Below are positions 8,163-16,720 of a stretch of 64,000 nt of DNA, piece after piece. The translations under genes and the position numbers were made by a program. The stretch is from the NCBI RefSeq assembly GCF_000423325.1, contig NZ_AUHT01000006.1:352025-416024 (forward strand), written 5' to 3'. The stretch comes from Lysobacter defluvii IMMIB APB-9 = DSM 18482 (GTDB lineage Bacteria > Pseudomonadota > Gammaproteobacteria > Xanthomonadales > Xanthomonadaceae). The notes beneath the pieces are model-generated. The model was not told the DNA's origin and searched no databases. It saw only the letters and a program-made list of their open reading frames with translations. Numbering within the stretch: the first letter of the stretch is position 1; every line of letters starts with the position of its first letter.

Positions 8163-8426
8163 GTGGATCTGAAGAAAGCCTTGGAGCAAAAGACGATCTC
8201 GCCGCACGCGGTGAGGCCAGACGGCGCGCTTACTTCGCCCCGGAGTTATGGCGTCTACAAGGTGCCATTCTCCGTCGGCGGTAGCCGGCAGGTCCGGTAC
8301 GGAAATCATCCGGTGAGGATGACGGAGCTCGAACGGGAGTTCGGATCGTGCCAACTCTGCCATCTCTTTCTTCACCGGGAGGATGCCGCCGCAATGGCCG
8401 AACTGCTGAATGGAGAAGCGCCATGA
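8163..8426 (+). CDS. Small hypothetical protein with CxxC pair
   Basis: An 87-residue product from a GTG start placed 6 nt after a perfect AGGAGG (8151-8156). An ATG inside that region stops after four codons, which decides for the GTG. The sequence has no signal peptide or membrane segment. Its only conspicuous feature is GSCQLCHLFLHRED near residue 65, a CxxC followed by His residues that could bind metal or be redox-active. The stop overlaps the start of the downstream lipoprotein hydrolase by 4 bp, so the two are coupled. I recognise no family. Confidence 0.65.
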   Translation: MDLKKALEQKTISPHAVRPDGALTSPRSYGVYKVPFSVGGSRQVRYGNHPVRMTELEREFGSCQLCHLFLHREDAAAMAELLNGEAP

Positions 8427-9433
8427 GACTCCTGGGGCTTTCGAGGTTATGGATGCGCCTGATGCAGCTCCCGGTTCTTCTTGTACTGGCTGGCTGCACC
8501 TTCAACGTCAAAGAATCGAACGTGGTCATCAGCCGGTCGGCGCCGCCGGTTGAAATCGCCGTTTTGCAGCAGGCCTGGCCCGGCTACCGGGTCGAGCAGA
8601 CTGGGATGCAGATGGCGGATGGGACGGAACTGTCCTCACTCCGCCTGGTTCGCCAGGACGCGATCGCCACCGTGCTGTACTTCGGTGGAAACGGATACAC
8701 CATTGCCCGGCACGGTCAAAGGACCGTCGGGACGTACCGGGAGCTGCCGGTCAACCTGGTGCTGGTCGACCACCGTGGCTACGGAGGCAGTGGCGGCTCG
8801 GCCAGCCTGTCGGCGTTGATGTCCGACGCGATCGAGGTGTACGACGCGATACGTGTGGATCCCATGCTGGGCGCGCTTCCAGTGGTCGTCCATGGCCATT
8901 CGCTTGGCAGTTTCATGGCGGGTGGAGTGGCGGATGCCCGCCGCCTGGACGGCGTGGTACTCGAGAGCTCGGTCACGACCGCAGAGGCGTGGACGGCCCA
9001 CCTCCGGAGCAAGCAGAGCTGGTGGATTCGCGCCCTGGTGTGGAGGGTGAAGCCGGACGCCAGCCTGGCCGGCCTCGGCAATGCCGGCGTGGCCGGCGCG
9101 CTTGATGAGCCGGTGCTGTTTGTCGTGGGCGCGGAGGATGATGTGACACCCGCGGGGTTCTCGCGTGAGCTGTACGCGTCTGCGCCGCTTCCCGAAGGCG
9201 ACCGGCGGCTGGTCGTGGTACCCGGGCGGGGCCACATGGATGCGGCGGAGTCGCCGGAGTTCCGGGCGGCGTTGAGGGACCTGCTGGCTCGGGTGGGCAG
9301 GCGCACTAGCGTCGCGGAGGCGCCACAGCAAACGAGAACACCGCGTTCGCCGTTCGTGGCGCCGGCGGCCGCCGCAGGGGATGATGTCGGCAGGGGGCGC
9401 GCGAACTACAACGACGCGCCGACGAGGCGATGA
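8423..9433 (+). CDS. Alpha/beta hydrolase lipoprotein
   Basis: A 336-residue protein with a lipoprotein signal (LPVLLVLAGC, acylated Cys25) followed by an alpha/beta hydrolase domain. Seen motifs are an oxyanion region YFGGNGYT, VDHRGYGGSGG, the nucleophile elbow GHSLG near residues 156-160, an acid residue in VVGAEDDVTP, and a catalytic His in PGRGHMDA. It resembles membrane-anchored serine esterases or peptidase-like hydrolases of the BEM46/YqkD sort; the substrate is unknown. The last 40 residues are low-complexity. The ATG overlaps the stop of the CxxC protein gene (ATGA), so they form a two-gene operon. Confidence 0.8.
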   Translation: MRLLGLSRLWMRLMQLPVLLVLAGCTFNVKESNVVISRSAPPVEIAVLQQAWPGYRVEQTGMQMADGTELSSLRLVRQDAIATVLYFGGNGYTIARHGQRTVGTYRELPVNLVLVDHRGYGGSGGSASLSALMSDAIEVYDAIRVDPMLGALPVVVHGHSLGSFMAGGVADARRLDGVVLESSVTTAEAWTAHLRSKQSWWIRALVWRVKPDASLAGLGNAGVAGALDEPVLFVVGAEDDVTPAGFSRELYASAPLPEGDRRLVVVPGRGHMDAAESPEFRAALRDLLARVGRRTSVAEAPQQTRTPRSPFVAPAAAAGDDVGRGRANYNDAPTRR

Positions 9434-9516
9434 AGGTGATTGAAGCGCACACGCCGGATCTCGCCATGCCGCCGGCGCGGCGGTGACGGTGTCCCAGGCA
9501 CGCACTTGGAGATCCC

Positions 9517-9999
9517 ATGAAGCTCTCCCTCCGCCAGGCCACCAACGGCGACGCGCCATTCTGCGAGGCACTCAACCGCCGCAACATGGACCGCTATCGC
9601 GCGGTGCGTAAAGTCCGTTGGGACGCGGAGCGCTTCCGCAGGAGTTGGGCAGAGTTCGACAACCTGTTGATCCTGGACGACATCGAACCCGTCGGCCTGC
9701 TGCGCCTGGGCAACGAGGATGGAGCCCTCGGTCTACGCGACCTGCAGGTCGTTCCGGAGCGGCAAGGGCAGGGGATCGGTACTTGGGCGGTGCGCCAAAC
9801 GCAGGCGCTTGCCTTGGAGCGCGGTTCCGTCGGCGTCCAGCTGAGGGTGTATGAGGAGAATCCGGCGTCAAGGCTTTACCTCCGCCTCGGCTTCGAAACC
9901 CGGTATGTGGACGACGGTGTGATCCACATGGCGTGGACGCCGCCGCTCGACCGCTCCAGCGCGGCCGCTGGAACACTGGATCCGCGCGGCACGCGCTAG
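9517..9999 (+). CDS. GNAT family N-acetyltransferase
   Basis: A 160-residue protein with the GNAT acetyl-CoA fold: LRDLQVVPERQGQGIGTWAV contains the pyrophosphate-binding R/Q-x-x-G-x-G/A loop, and ENPASRLYLRLGFETRY is the typical motif B with the Asn/Tyr pair. It transfers an acetyl group from acetyl-CoA to an unknown amine. The last 20 residues after HMAWTPPL are probably a non-conserved tail. It stands alone between the hydrolase and apt. Confidence 0.85.
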   Translation: MKLSLRQATNGDAPFCEALNRRNMDRYRAVRKVRWDAERFRRSWAEFDNLLILDDIEPVGLLRLGNEDGALGLRDLQVVPERQGQGIGTWAVRQTQALALERGSVGVQLRVYEENPASRLYLRLGFETRYVDDGVIHMAWTPPLDRSSAAAGTLDPRGTR

Positions 10000-10029
10000 C
10001 ATGGACCGCCCTGCGCAACCCACAGCCCG

Positions 10030-10548
10030 ATGACCGCTTGGCAGCACCTGGTCCGCGACGTCCCCGATTTCCCCAAGCCCGGCATCCTGTTCAAGGACAT
10101 CACGCCGGTGCTGGCCGACCCGGCTGCGTTCGTCGCCGCCATTGCGGAAATGATCGAGCCCTGGCGGGACGCCGGCCTGGATGCGGTAGTGGGGATCGAG
10201 TCCCGCGGCTTCATCCTGGGCGCGGCGATGGCGCAGGCGCTGGGCACCGGCTTCGTGCCCGTGCGCAAGCCCGGCCGGCTGCCTGCGCGCACGCTTTCGC
10301 AGGACTACGCGCTCGAGTACGGGACCAACCAGCTGCAGATCCACGCCGACGCGCTTCCGCCGGGGGCTCGTGCCCTGGTGGTCGATGACGTGCTCGCCAC
10401 CGGCGGCACGCTCGAGGCGGCGCTGCTGTTGCTGCGCCGGCAGGGTGCGGAGGTCGCCGGGGCCGCGGTCCTGTTCGAGATCCGCGATCTTGCCGGACGG
10501 GAGCGCTGGAGCGATCCTTCGCCGTTGCTGTCGGCGGCAGCGTACTGA
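10030..10548 (+). CDS. apt: Adenine phosphoribosyltransferase
   Basis: A 172-residue type I phosphoribosyltransferase of normal Apt length. DFPKPGILFKDITPVL is the conserved Apt N-terminus, GIESRGFILGAAMA the adenine/pyrophosphate loop, VRKPGRLPA the flexible loop, and ALVVDDVLATGGT the PRPP-binding motif (about residues 116-128). It converts adenine and PRPP to AMP in purine salvage in the cytoplasm. The ATG at 10030 fits the family start. Confidence 0.95.
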   Translation: MTAWQHLVRDVPDFPKPGILFKDITPVLADPAAFVAAIAEMIEPWRDAGLDAVVGIESRGFILGAAMAQALGTGFVPVRKPGRLPARTLSQDYALEYGTNQLQIHADALPPGARALVVDDVLATGGTLEAALLLLRRQGAEVAGAAVLFEIRDLAGRERWSDPSPLLSAAAY

Positions 10549-10620
10549 GCCGGCACTTTGTCCCGTTGTACCCTGCATTCGACTCACAAGGAAGGCCGGG
10601 CGACCTGCCCGGGACAGCCC

Positions 10621-10854
10621 ATGAACAGCGCACGCCTGGCCACGCCCCGCCGATTCTTCGTGTTCTTCCTGTTCGCACTGGCAGGCTCGATTACCGGGAT
10701 CGTGGCCGGCCCGCGTATCGTCGCCGCGTTCCAGGGTTCTCCGGCATGGCTCCTGCCTGCAGTCCTTTGCGTGTCGGTGCTGCTCGCGCTGATCGCCGCA
10801 TACCTGGCATTCCGCTTCGCAGGCGGCAGGGCCGTCCTCCGGAACCGGCCCTGA
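10621..10854 (+). CDS. Small two-helix membrane protein, hypothetical
   Basis: A 77-residue protein with two membrane helices (FFVFFLFALAGSITGIVAG and LLPAVLCVSVLLALIAAYLA), a basic N-terminus and a basic tail. The GTG of the YchJ-like gene follows the stop with a 1-nt gap. I recognise no family and cannot assign a function. The compact spacing puts it in an operon with the next two genes. Confidence 0.6.
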   Translation: MNSARLATPRRFFVFFLFALAGSITGIVAGPRIVAAFQGSPAWLLPAVLCVSVLLALIAAYLAFRFAGGRAVLRNRP

Positions 10855-10855
10855 C

Positions 10856-11257
10856 GTGCAGTCCTGCCCCTGCACCCCGTCCGCTCCCTACGCCAGGTGC
10901 TGCCAACCCCTGCACGAAGGCACCCCGGCTGCGACTGCCGAAGCCCTCATGCGCTCGCGCTACAGCGCCTACGTGCTCGGCCTGCACGACTACCTGCGCG
11001 CCACCTGGCATCCCGATACCTGTCCGGCGGTGCTCGACCCGGATGACAACACCGGCTTGCGCTGGCTCGGGCTGGACGTGAAGCGCCACGCCGACGCCGG
11101 CGATGGCACCGCGGTGGTGGAGTTCGTCGCCCGCTACAAGGTCGGCGGCGCACCCGCTGTACGCATGCACGAGGTGAGCCGGTTCGTGCGCGAGGACGGG
11201 CGCTGGTTGTATGTGGACGGAGAGTTCCCCACGCATGTAACCCGAGGAACGTCATGA
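10856..11257 (+). CDS. YchJ family protein (UPF0225) with SEC-C-like zinc motif
   Basis: A 133-residue protein with N-terminal CPCTPSAPYARCCQP (the Cys-rich SEC-C-like zinc motif at residues 4-17) and the YchJ core EALMRSRYSAYVLGLHDYLRATWHP, with WLGLDV and EVSRFVREDGRWLYVDGE in the NTF2-like part. The family is widespread and its function is not firmly known. The GTG start at 10856 is required to keep the first Cys pair. Its end overlaps the MAPEG gene by 4 bp. Confidence 0.85.
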   Translation: MQSCPCTPSAPYARCCQPLHEGTPAATAEALMRSRYSAYVLGLHDYLRATWHPDTCPAVLDPDDNTGLRWLGLDVKRHADAGDGTAVVEFVARYKVGGAPAVRMHEVSRFVREDGRWLYVDGEFPTHVTRGTS

Positions 11258-11679
11258 CCGCCCAGCAGCACCTGTTCGCTGCCTGCGCTGCCCTGGCGCT
11301 GCTCACCTTCGTGGTGGGCATCCGCCTGTTCGTCGTCCGCGTGCAGGAGATGCGCGCGCGGCGCATCCATCCGCAGTCGGTAGCGCTCACTGCGCAGCGT
11401 TCGCAGAAGCTCGAGGACGCCCGCGCCTCGGACAACTACAACCACTTGTTCGAGCTGCCGGTGCTGTTCTACGTTTTGTGCCTGGCCGCGCTCGCCACTG
11501 GGCACATCCCCGCGTGGCTGCCGGTGCTGGCGTGGGCGTTTGTCGGGCTGCGCATCCTGCACAGCGCGATCCAGTGCACCTACAACAAGGTGATGCATCG
11601 TTTCCCCGTGTTCCTGATGGGGTTCTTCCTGCTGGGCGGGATGTGGGTGGCGTACGCGGTGTCCTTCCTGACGGCGTGA
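11254..11679 (+). CDS. MAPEG family membrane protein
   Basis: A 141-residue protein with four membrane helices in the MAPEG arrangement, including the conserved region DNYNHLFELPVLFYVLCLA and the later RILHSAIQCTYN. Eukaryotic MAPEG proteins are glutathione-dependent enzymes of eicosanoid metabolism. The bacterial relatives are inner-membrane proteins of unclear role, possibly glutathione transferase or peroxidase activity. It is translationally coupled (ATGA) to the YchJ-like gene. Confidence 0.85.
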   Translation: MTAQQHLFAACAALALLTFVVGIRLFVVRVQEMRARRIHPQSVALTAQRSQKLEDARASDNYNHLFELPVLFYVLCLAALATGHIPAWLPVLAWAFVGLRILHSAIQCTYNKVMHRFPVFLMGFFLLGGMWVAYAVSFLTA

Positions 11680-11740
11680 GGTCCCGAACCTGCTTCTCGC
11701 CTGCGCGGACGGACTGGCTCGCATCCCCTGCAGGCGAGGC

Positions 11741-12691
11741 TCACGCCGCCACCCGGTTCCGGTAATACGGCCGCTCCCGGTCATCCAGGATCGCGTACTG
11801 CGCTTCCGGCGCCGCGGGGTCGGGCTCCAGCCATTCGTCCAGGCGCTCCGGCCGCACCGGGATGATGCAGCGGTCGTGCCCGGCGGCGGCGATCTCCGGC
11901 GGCGGCTCGTCGGTGATGGCGGCGAAGGACAGCAGGTCCGTCTCGCCGGGCGCACGCCAGCGCGACCACAGGCAGGCGACCAGCATGTCCCGGGGCGGGT
12001 CGGGGCGGAACTCCAGCACCACGTTCCTGCCGCGGCCGTCGAGGGGTGCGTCCGGGTCGGGGCGGCGTACGTTCTCGTAGAACGCGCCGATCACCAGTAC
12101 CCCATGCGAGTGCGTGAACTGGTCCCTCCAGAAGCCGCCCAGGCTGTCGCGGCGGGCGTTGTAGGTGCCCGGATACTTGCGGTCGAACAACGCCGACTTG
12201 CCCGCGGGCCGGCACTGGTAGCGCATCGGCCGTACGACCCGGCGCCCGCCTTCCCGGATCATCACCGGCGCGTGCATGCCGGGGTAGATGCGCGCGTCCT
12301 CGGCGGTCGGCTCGCTACGGGCGAGCGCGGCCAGGCGTGCCTTGATCCGCGCCACGTTGGCGTTGGAGATCCGCAGGTCCTCCTGCGCCTTCTTCGTTAC
12401 TCGCGTCTTGAGGCTGCGCTCCGCGTCGGCCCGGCGTTTGCGCTGGCGGAACAGTTCCTGCTCCAGCGCCATCTCCTGCTCGCGGTCGTGCTGCTCGATC
12501 AGCTCGCGCAGCCGGCGCCCCTGTTCACCGGGCGCCTCCCGCAACGCCAAGTCGAGCGCGCGCGGGGTCTTGATGTTGCCGCCCTCGGCGCGCTCCCAGT
12601 ACAGGCGCACGTACTCGTCCAGGTCGATCTCCGCCCCGAAATGGCGGGTGAACTTCTGGTATTCGGTGCGGATCTGGGCTGAGTAGCACAT
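11741..12691 (-). CDS. SOS response-associated peptidase (SRAP/YedK) with coiled-coil insertion
   Basis: A 316-residue SRAP protein. It begins MCYSA, so removal of Met exposes Cys2, which forms the thiazolidine crosslink to abasic sites in single-stranded DNA. YPGTYNARRDSLGGFW carries the conserved Asn/Arg region, and AGHDRCIIPV holds the conserved His near the active site. The role is to shield abasic sites at replication forks. The usual bacterial length is about 220-230 residues. Here a highly charged helical insertion, about residues 50-125 (QHDREQEMALEQELFRQRKR onwards), separates the N-terminal strand from the core. No LexA-type site is evident upstream. Confidence 0.9.
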   Translation of the reverse strand: MCYSAQIRTEYQKFTRHFGAEIDLDEYVRLYWERAEGGNIKTPRALDLALREAPGEQGRRLRELIEQHDREQEMALEQELFRQRKRRADAERSLKTRVTKKAQEDLRISNANVARIKARLAALARSEPTAEDARIYPGMHAPVMIREGGRRVVRPMRYQCRPAGKSALFDRKYPGTYNARRDSLGGFWRDQFTHSHGVLVIGAFYENVRRPDPDAPLDGRGRNVVLEFRPDPPRDMLVACLWSRWRAPGETDLLSFAAITDEPPPEIAAAGHDRCIIPVRPERLDEWLEPDPAAPEAQYAILDDRERPYYRNRVAA

Positions 12692-12844
12692 GGCGGGTTC
12701 CGACTAGCAGAACCGGGGCGAACAGCGTGCGAAGCGAGCGGGTCCGGACGGGACCACCCAAGCTACCGCGCCGCTTGCGACCTGCTGTTCGCGCGGTATC
12801 GACGCACCGGCGGGCAGGCTGACCGGCGCCCGCAGGTACGGGCC

Positions 12845-13594
12845 ATGGCCTTCCTCCCCCGTCGCGCCTTGTCCGCAGCAGTCCTCCCGGCCCTTTGCAC
12901 GCTGGCCTTCGCGGCCCCGGCCCAGCAGAACGATGGCACCGATACGGCGGTGACCCACACCGTGTTCCAGCCGCCCCCGGTCGAAGCAACCGCCGCGCGG
13001 CTTGCGCAGGTGGAACTACCCGACGGCTTTGAGATCACCCCCTTCACCACCGGGCTGAAGAACCCGCGGATCCTGGCGGTCGACCCGTCCGGGCACGTCT
13101 ACGTGTCCCGGCGCGAGCAGGGCGACGTGCTGCTGCTTCGCGACGAGGACGGGGACGGCAGGGCGGACGGCGAGCCGCGCCAGGTGCTCCACCGCCCGGC
13201 CGTGCACGGGCTGGAGGTGCACGACGGCGCGCTGTACATCGCCACGGTCAAGGAGTTGCTGCGCGCCCCGATCCAGCCGGACGGCAGCCTGGGCGAGCCG
13301 GAGCTGCTCGTCGATGACCTGCCGGATGGCGGCCAGCATCCGAACCGCACGCTGGCCTTCGGTCCGGACGGCAAGCTTTACGTGAGCATCGGTTCCACCT
13401 GCAACGCCTGCAACGAGACCAACCCGGAGCACGCCACGCTGCTGCGCGTCGAACCGGACGGGTCCTCGCGCTGGTGGGGACGTTTGCTGCGCCGGACGGG
13501 GGATGATCCGTGCTGTGACCGGCTTGTGTCCGTTCGCGTGACGCAATCAGCCCGCACATTGAGGGAAGTGCCTTACAGGGCAAAGCAGCAGTAA
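12845..13594 (+). pseudogene. Truncated PQQ-type sugar (sorbosone-like) dehydrogenase
   Basis: The first 209 residues form a good secreted beta-propeller dehydrogenase start: signal peptide, FEITPFTTGLKNPRILAVDP, VYVSRREQGDVLLLRDEDGDGRADG, and FGPDGKLYVSIGSTCNACNE before ATLLRVEPDGSSR. Complete members of this glucose/sorbosone dehydrogenase family continue for about 200 more residues. Here similarity stops near 13472 and a 40-residue unrelated tail runs to a stop in the leader of the next gene. The 3' half appears deleted, bringing the break against the promoter of the TonB receptor. It is probably non-functional. Confidence 0.75.
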
Positions 13595-13690
13595 CGAACC
13601 CGCAATCGCCTGGAAATAGCCTGCGCGCGGCGCTGGACACCTGTCCGCGCCGTCGCCCGCCGGCTCAACAGATTTCCAGGAGAGTTCCAC

Positions 13691-16600
13691 GTGCATTTGC
13701 CCTCGTCCCGCCTGGCCTCGGGCATCGCCTTGGCGATGCTGCTCATGCAGGCCCCTGCCGTCATTGCGCAGGACGCACCGGAGTCCGCAGAACAGCCCAC
13801 CCCCGAGGCCACGGACCTCGACGCCCTCGTGGTAACCGGAACCCGCATCGCGCGTCCGGAACTCGAGTCGGTGATGCCCATCTCCGTCGTGGACTTCGAC
13901 GAGGTGAAGGAGACCGGTCGCTTCACCGTGTACGACGCGCTGATGTTGAATCCCGCGATCGGCCCCGGCCTGGGCGAGATGAACTCGATGGGCCAGGAGT
14001 ACGACAAGGGCGTGGCCAACATCGACCTGCGCAGCATGGGCACCAACCGCTCGCTGGTGCTGGTGGACGGCTTGCGTTGGGTGTCGGGCGGTGCCCGCAC
14101 CGCGGCCGTGGACCTCAACACGATCCCCTCGTCGCTGATCGACCGCGTCGAGACCGTGACGGGCGGTGCCTCCGCGATCTACGGCGCCGACGCCGTAACG
14201 GGCGCGGTCAACATCGTGATGAAGAAGCGCATGGATGGCACTTCCGCGTCGGTCAGCACTGGCCTGGCGGAGGAGGGCGACGCCCGCCAGACGCAGGCCT
14301 CCGTGGCAACCGGCTTCGACTTCCTGGACGAACGCGCGCATCTGGTGGTGGGTGCCAACTACGTGCTCACCGACGAGATCCCGCTGCTGGACCGCTACAC
14401 CGACCGGCAGGTCTACCAGGTCAACCCGGAGAACACCGGTCCGAACGACGGGATCCCGGACAACATCATCATCAACTTCCGCCAGTTCTACCGCTCCCAT
14501 TACCCCACCTGGTGCGTGTTCGAGGGCACGGCGCCGTGCGGTACCAACGCGAAGGACGGTGACTGGTACCAGCTGATCGATGGGCAGGTCACGCACATCC
14601 CGCGCGACAGCTACCGCACCATCTCCAACAACGACACGGGCACCCAGGACGGCGGCCCCGACACGGCGTTCGGCATCTACGACTACATGCTGCTGCGCGA
14701 CAAGTCGGAGAAGAGCTCGGCCTACGGCAACCTCGAGTTCCAGCTCACCCCAGACGTGGTCTGGAACACGAGCCTGGGCTACGCGTCGAGCTACGTGAGC
14801 GGCCACGCCCAGTGGCCAGGGCACCGCGATGATGTGCGGCCCATCAACTGGTGGGGCATCAACCCCGAGACCGGCACCGCGCACCCGGGCGGCATCGCCC
14901 GTCTCGATGATCCGTTCCTGCCGGACTCGCTCCGCGAGCACATGCTGGCCGAAGGCCTGACCGAGCTGCCGATGAACCGGCACTACTCACACCTTCCCAT
15001 GTCGCGCGAGATCCACCGCCGCGATGCGATCAGCTTCGGCACCGACCTCACCGGCCGCCTGACCGACCGGATCGACTGGAAAGGCTTCCTGCGCTGGGGC
15101 ACGGTCGAGGACGACATCACCACCACCAACATGGTGGGCCGCAATGAGTGGCTGCTGGCGCGCGACGTCACCGTGGACGCGACCGGCAACCCCATCTGCG
15201 CAGATGCGGATGCGCGGGCCGCCGGCTGCGTACCCACGAACCTCTACAGCACCGAGATGCCAGGCCAGGACTGGCTGGACTACGTCATGCCGTATGAGCG
15301 CTACGAGAGCACGAAGAACAGCATGCTCAACGTGGGCCTGGGCATGAACGGCGAGCTGTTCGAGCTGCCCGCCGGCACCGTGCGCTTCGCGGCTGGAGCG
15401 GAGTGGCGCGAGGAGAAGCTGGATACGCGCGACGACCCGGACACCGTCAAGCTGCACAACATCGTCTGGTCGCCCGGCAACGACCACGGCCTGCACCCGG
15501 ACATGAGCGCCAGCCGCCGCGTTTCGGAGGTCTATGGCGAGGTCGTGGTCCCGGTGCTCAGCGACCTGCCCGGCGCACGCCGGCTCGACGTGGAAGCCGC
15601 GTATCGCTACTCCCACTACAGCGACAACCCGTCCACCGACACCTGGAAGCTCGGCCTGATCTGGTCGCCGTTCGACACCGTCAGCCTGCGTGGCGTGAAG
15701 GGCTTCAGCACGCGCGTGCCGAACTTCGGCGAGCTGTACTCGCCGATCAGCATGGTCACCCTGGGCCACATCGGCGACCCGTGCCAGGAAGGCCGCATCC
15801 TCCAGGACGATGACCGGCCGGGCAACTGCGCCGCGACGGTGCCGGGCTGGACCGGTCCGCTGCCGACCCCGAACCAGAATGCGCCGCGCGTGTTCACCGG
15901 CGGCAACCCGGACCTGGAGCCGGAGACCTCCGATTCGTTCTCCTACGGTGTGGTGTGGCAGCCCTCCTTCGTCCCGGGCCTGGACCTGACCGCGGACTAC
16001 TGGGAGATCGACATCGACAACGTGATCACCGCCATCGCCTACGGCACGATCATGAACAACTGCGTCAACGCCTCTGGTGGCCCCGACATGGGCTACTGCC
16101 AGTTCGTGCACCGTCATCCGACCGACGGGCCGGGGCACCTGGCCGGTGAAGTCGATTACGTGCAGGCGCAGTACGCCAACCTGGCCGGCCGCAAGGCGCG
16201 TGGCATCGACTTCGGGCTCAACTACGCCCGCGGGCTCGGCCCGGGCCACTACCGGCTGGGCTTCAGCGCGACCCGCAACCTGGAGCGCCGGATCATCTCC
16301 CAGCGCGGGACCGCCGGGACCGACAACGCGGGCCAGTTCCAGTACCCCGACTTCAAGTTCACCCTGCTCAACAAGTACGACGTGGGTGACTTCAGCTTCG
16401 GCGTGAACACCCGCTACATCAGCAAGAGCCTGTACGCGGTGAACGACCAGTCGCTGGAGACGCGCGAGATGCCGTACGTGCCGGAGTATTGGCAGCACGA
16501 CGTGAACATCACCTGGCACCCCGACTGGGATGCGGCGACCGACTACTCGATTTCGCTCGGTATCAAGAACGCCACCGACAGCAAGGTCAAGCATCCGGTG

Positions 16601-16720
16601 CTGCGCGCCTACGCCACCAGCCCGCACCTGACGGCGGACCGCGTCAACGCCAACAACGGCGCGGCCTACATGGACGGCGTCGGCCGCTACTTCTTCCTCA
16701 CGTTCAAGGCGGACTTCTGA
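13691..16720 (+). CDS. TonB-dependent outer-membrane receptor (with GDPD operon)
   Basis: A 1009-residue receptor with signal peptide (residues 1-27, cleavage near VIAQD), a TonB-box-like stretch DLDALVVTGTRIARPE, and a plug domain whose core GTNRSLVLVDGLRW and VTGGASAIYGADAVTGAVNI are typical. A 22-strand barrel follows, ending in GRYFFLTFKADF with C-terminal Phe. It imports a bulky substrate across the outer membrane using TonB energy. The GTG start follows AGGAGA. Its stop overlaps the first of two secreted glycerophosphodiesterase genes, so the ligand may be a glycerophosphodiester or a phospholipid-derived compound; this is inference from context. Confidence 0.93.
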   Translation: MHLPSSRLASGIALAMLLMQAPAVIAQDAPESAEQPTPEATDLDALVVTGTRIARPELESVMPISVVDFDEVKETGRFTVYDALMLNPAIGPGLGEMNSMGQEYDKGVANIDLRSMGTNRSLVLVDGLRWVSGGARTAAVDLNTIPSSLIDRVETVTGGASAIYGADAVTGAVNIVMKKRMDGTSASVSTGLAEEGDARQTQASVATGFDFLDERAHLVVGANYVLTDEIPLLDRYTDRQVYQVNPENTGPNDGIPDNIIINFRQFYRSHYPTWCVFEGTAPCGTNAKDGDWYQLIDGQVTHIPRDSYRTISNNDTGTQDGGPDTAFGIYDYMLLRDKSEKSSAYGNLEFQLTPDVVWNTSLGYASSYVSGHAQWPGHRDDVRPINWWGINPETGTAHPGGIARLDDPFLPDSLREHMLAEGLTELPMNRHYSHLPMSREIHRRDAISFGTDLTGRLTDRIDWKGFLRWGTVEDDITTTNMVGRNEWLLARDVTVDATGNPICADADARAAGCVPTNLYSTEMPGQDWLDYVMPYERYESTKNSMLNVGLGMNGELFELPAGTVRFAAGAEWREEKLDTRDDPDTVKLHNIVWSPGNDHGLHPDMSASRRVSEVYGEVVVPVLSDLPGARRLDVEAAYRYSHYSDNPSTDTWKLGLIWSPFDTVSLRGVKGFSTRVPNFGELYSPISMVTLGHIGDPCQEGRILQDDDRPGNCAATVPGWTGPLPTPNQNAPRVFTGGNPDLEPETSDSFSYGVVWQPSFVPGLDLTADYWEIDIDNVITAIAYGTIMNNCVNASGGPDMGYCQFVHRHPTDGPGHLAGEVDYVQAQYANLAGRKARGIDFGLNYARGLGPGHYRLGFSATRNLERRIISQRGTAGTDNAGQFQYPDFKFTLLNKYDVGDFSFGVNTRYISKSLYAVNDQSLETREMPYVPEYWQHDVNITWHPDWDAATDYSISLGIKNATDSKVKHPVLRAYATSPHLTADRVNANNGAAYMDGVGRYFFLTFKADF

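Noticed and set aside
11697..11740. Terminator between the MAPEG and SRAP genes
   Set aside because: CTCGCCTGC and GCAGGCGAG are complementary but separated by about 25 nt, with no T-tract; too weak to call.
12692..12844. LexA/SOS box before the SRAP gene
   Set aside because: I looked for CTGT-N8-ACAG and xanthomonad-type TTAG...CTAA sites; nothing better than chance is present.
13513..13530. Pho box for the receptor-GDPD operon
   Set aside because: CTGTGAC-CGGC-TTGTGTC has the right spacing but only 5/7 and about 3/7 matches and lies 160 bp from the start. It is too weak to annotate; it is mentioned only with the deletion joint.
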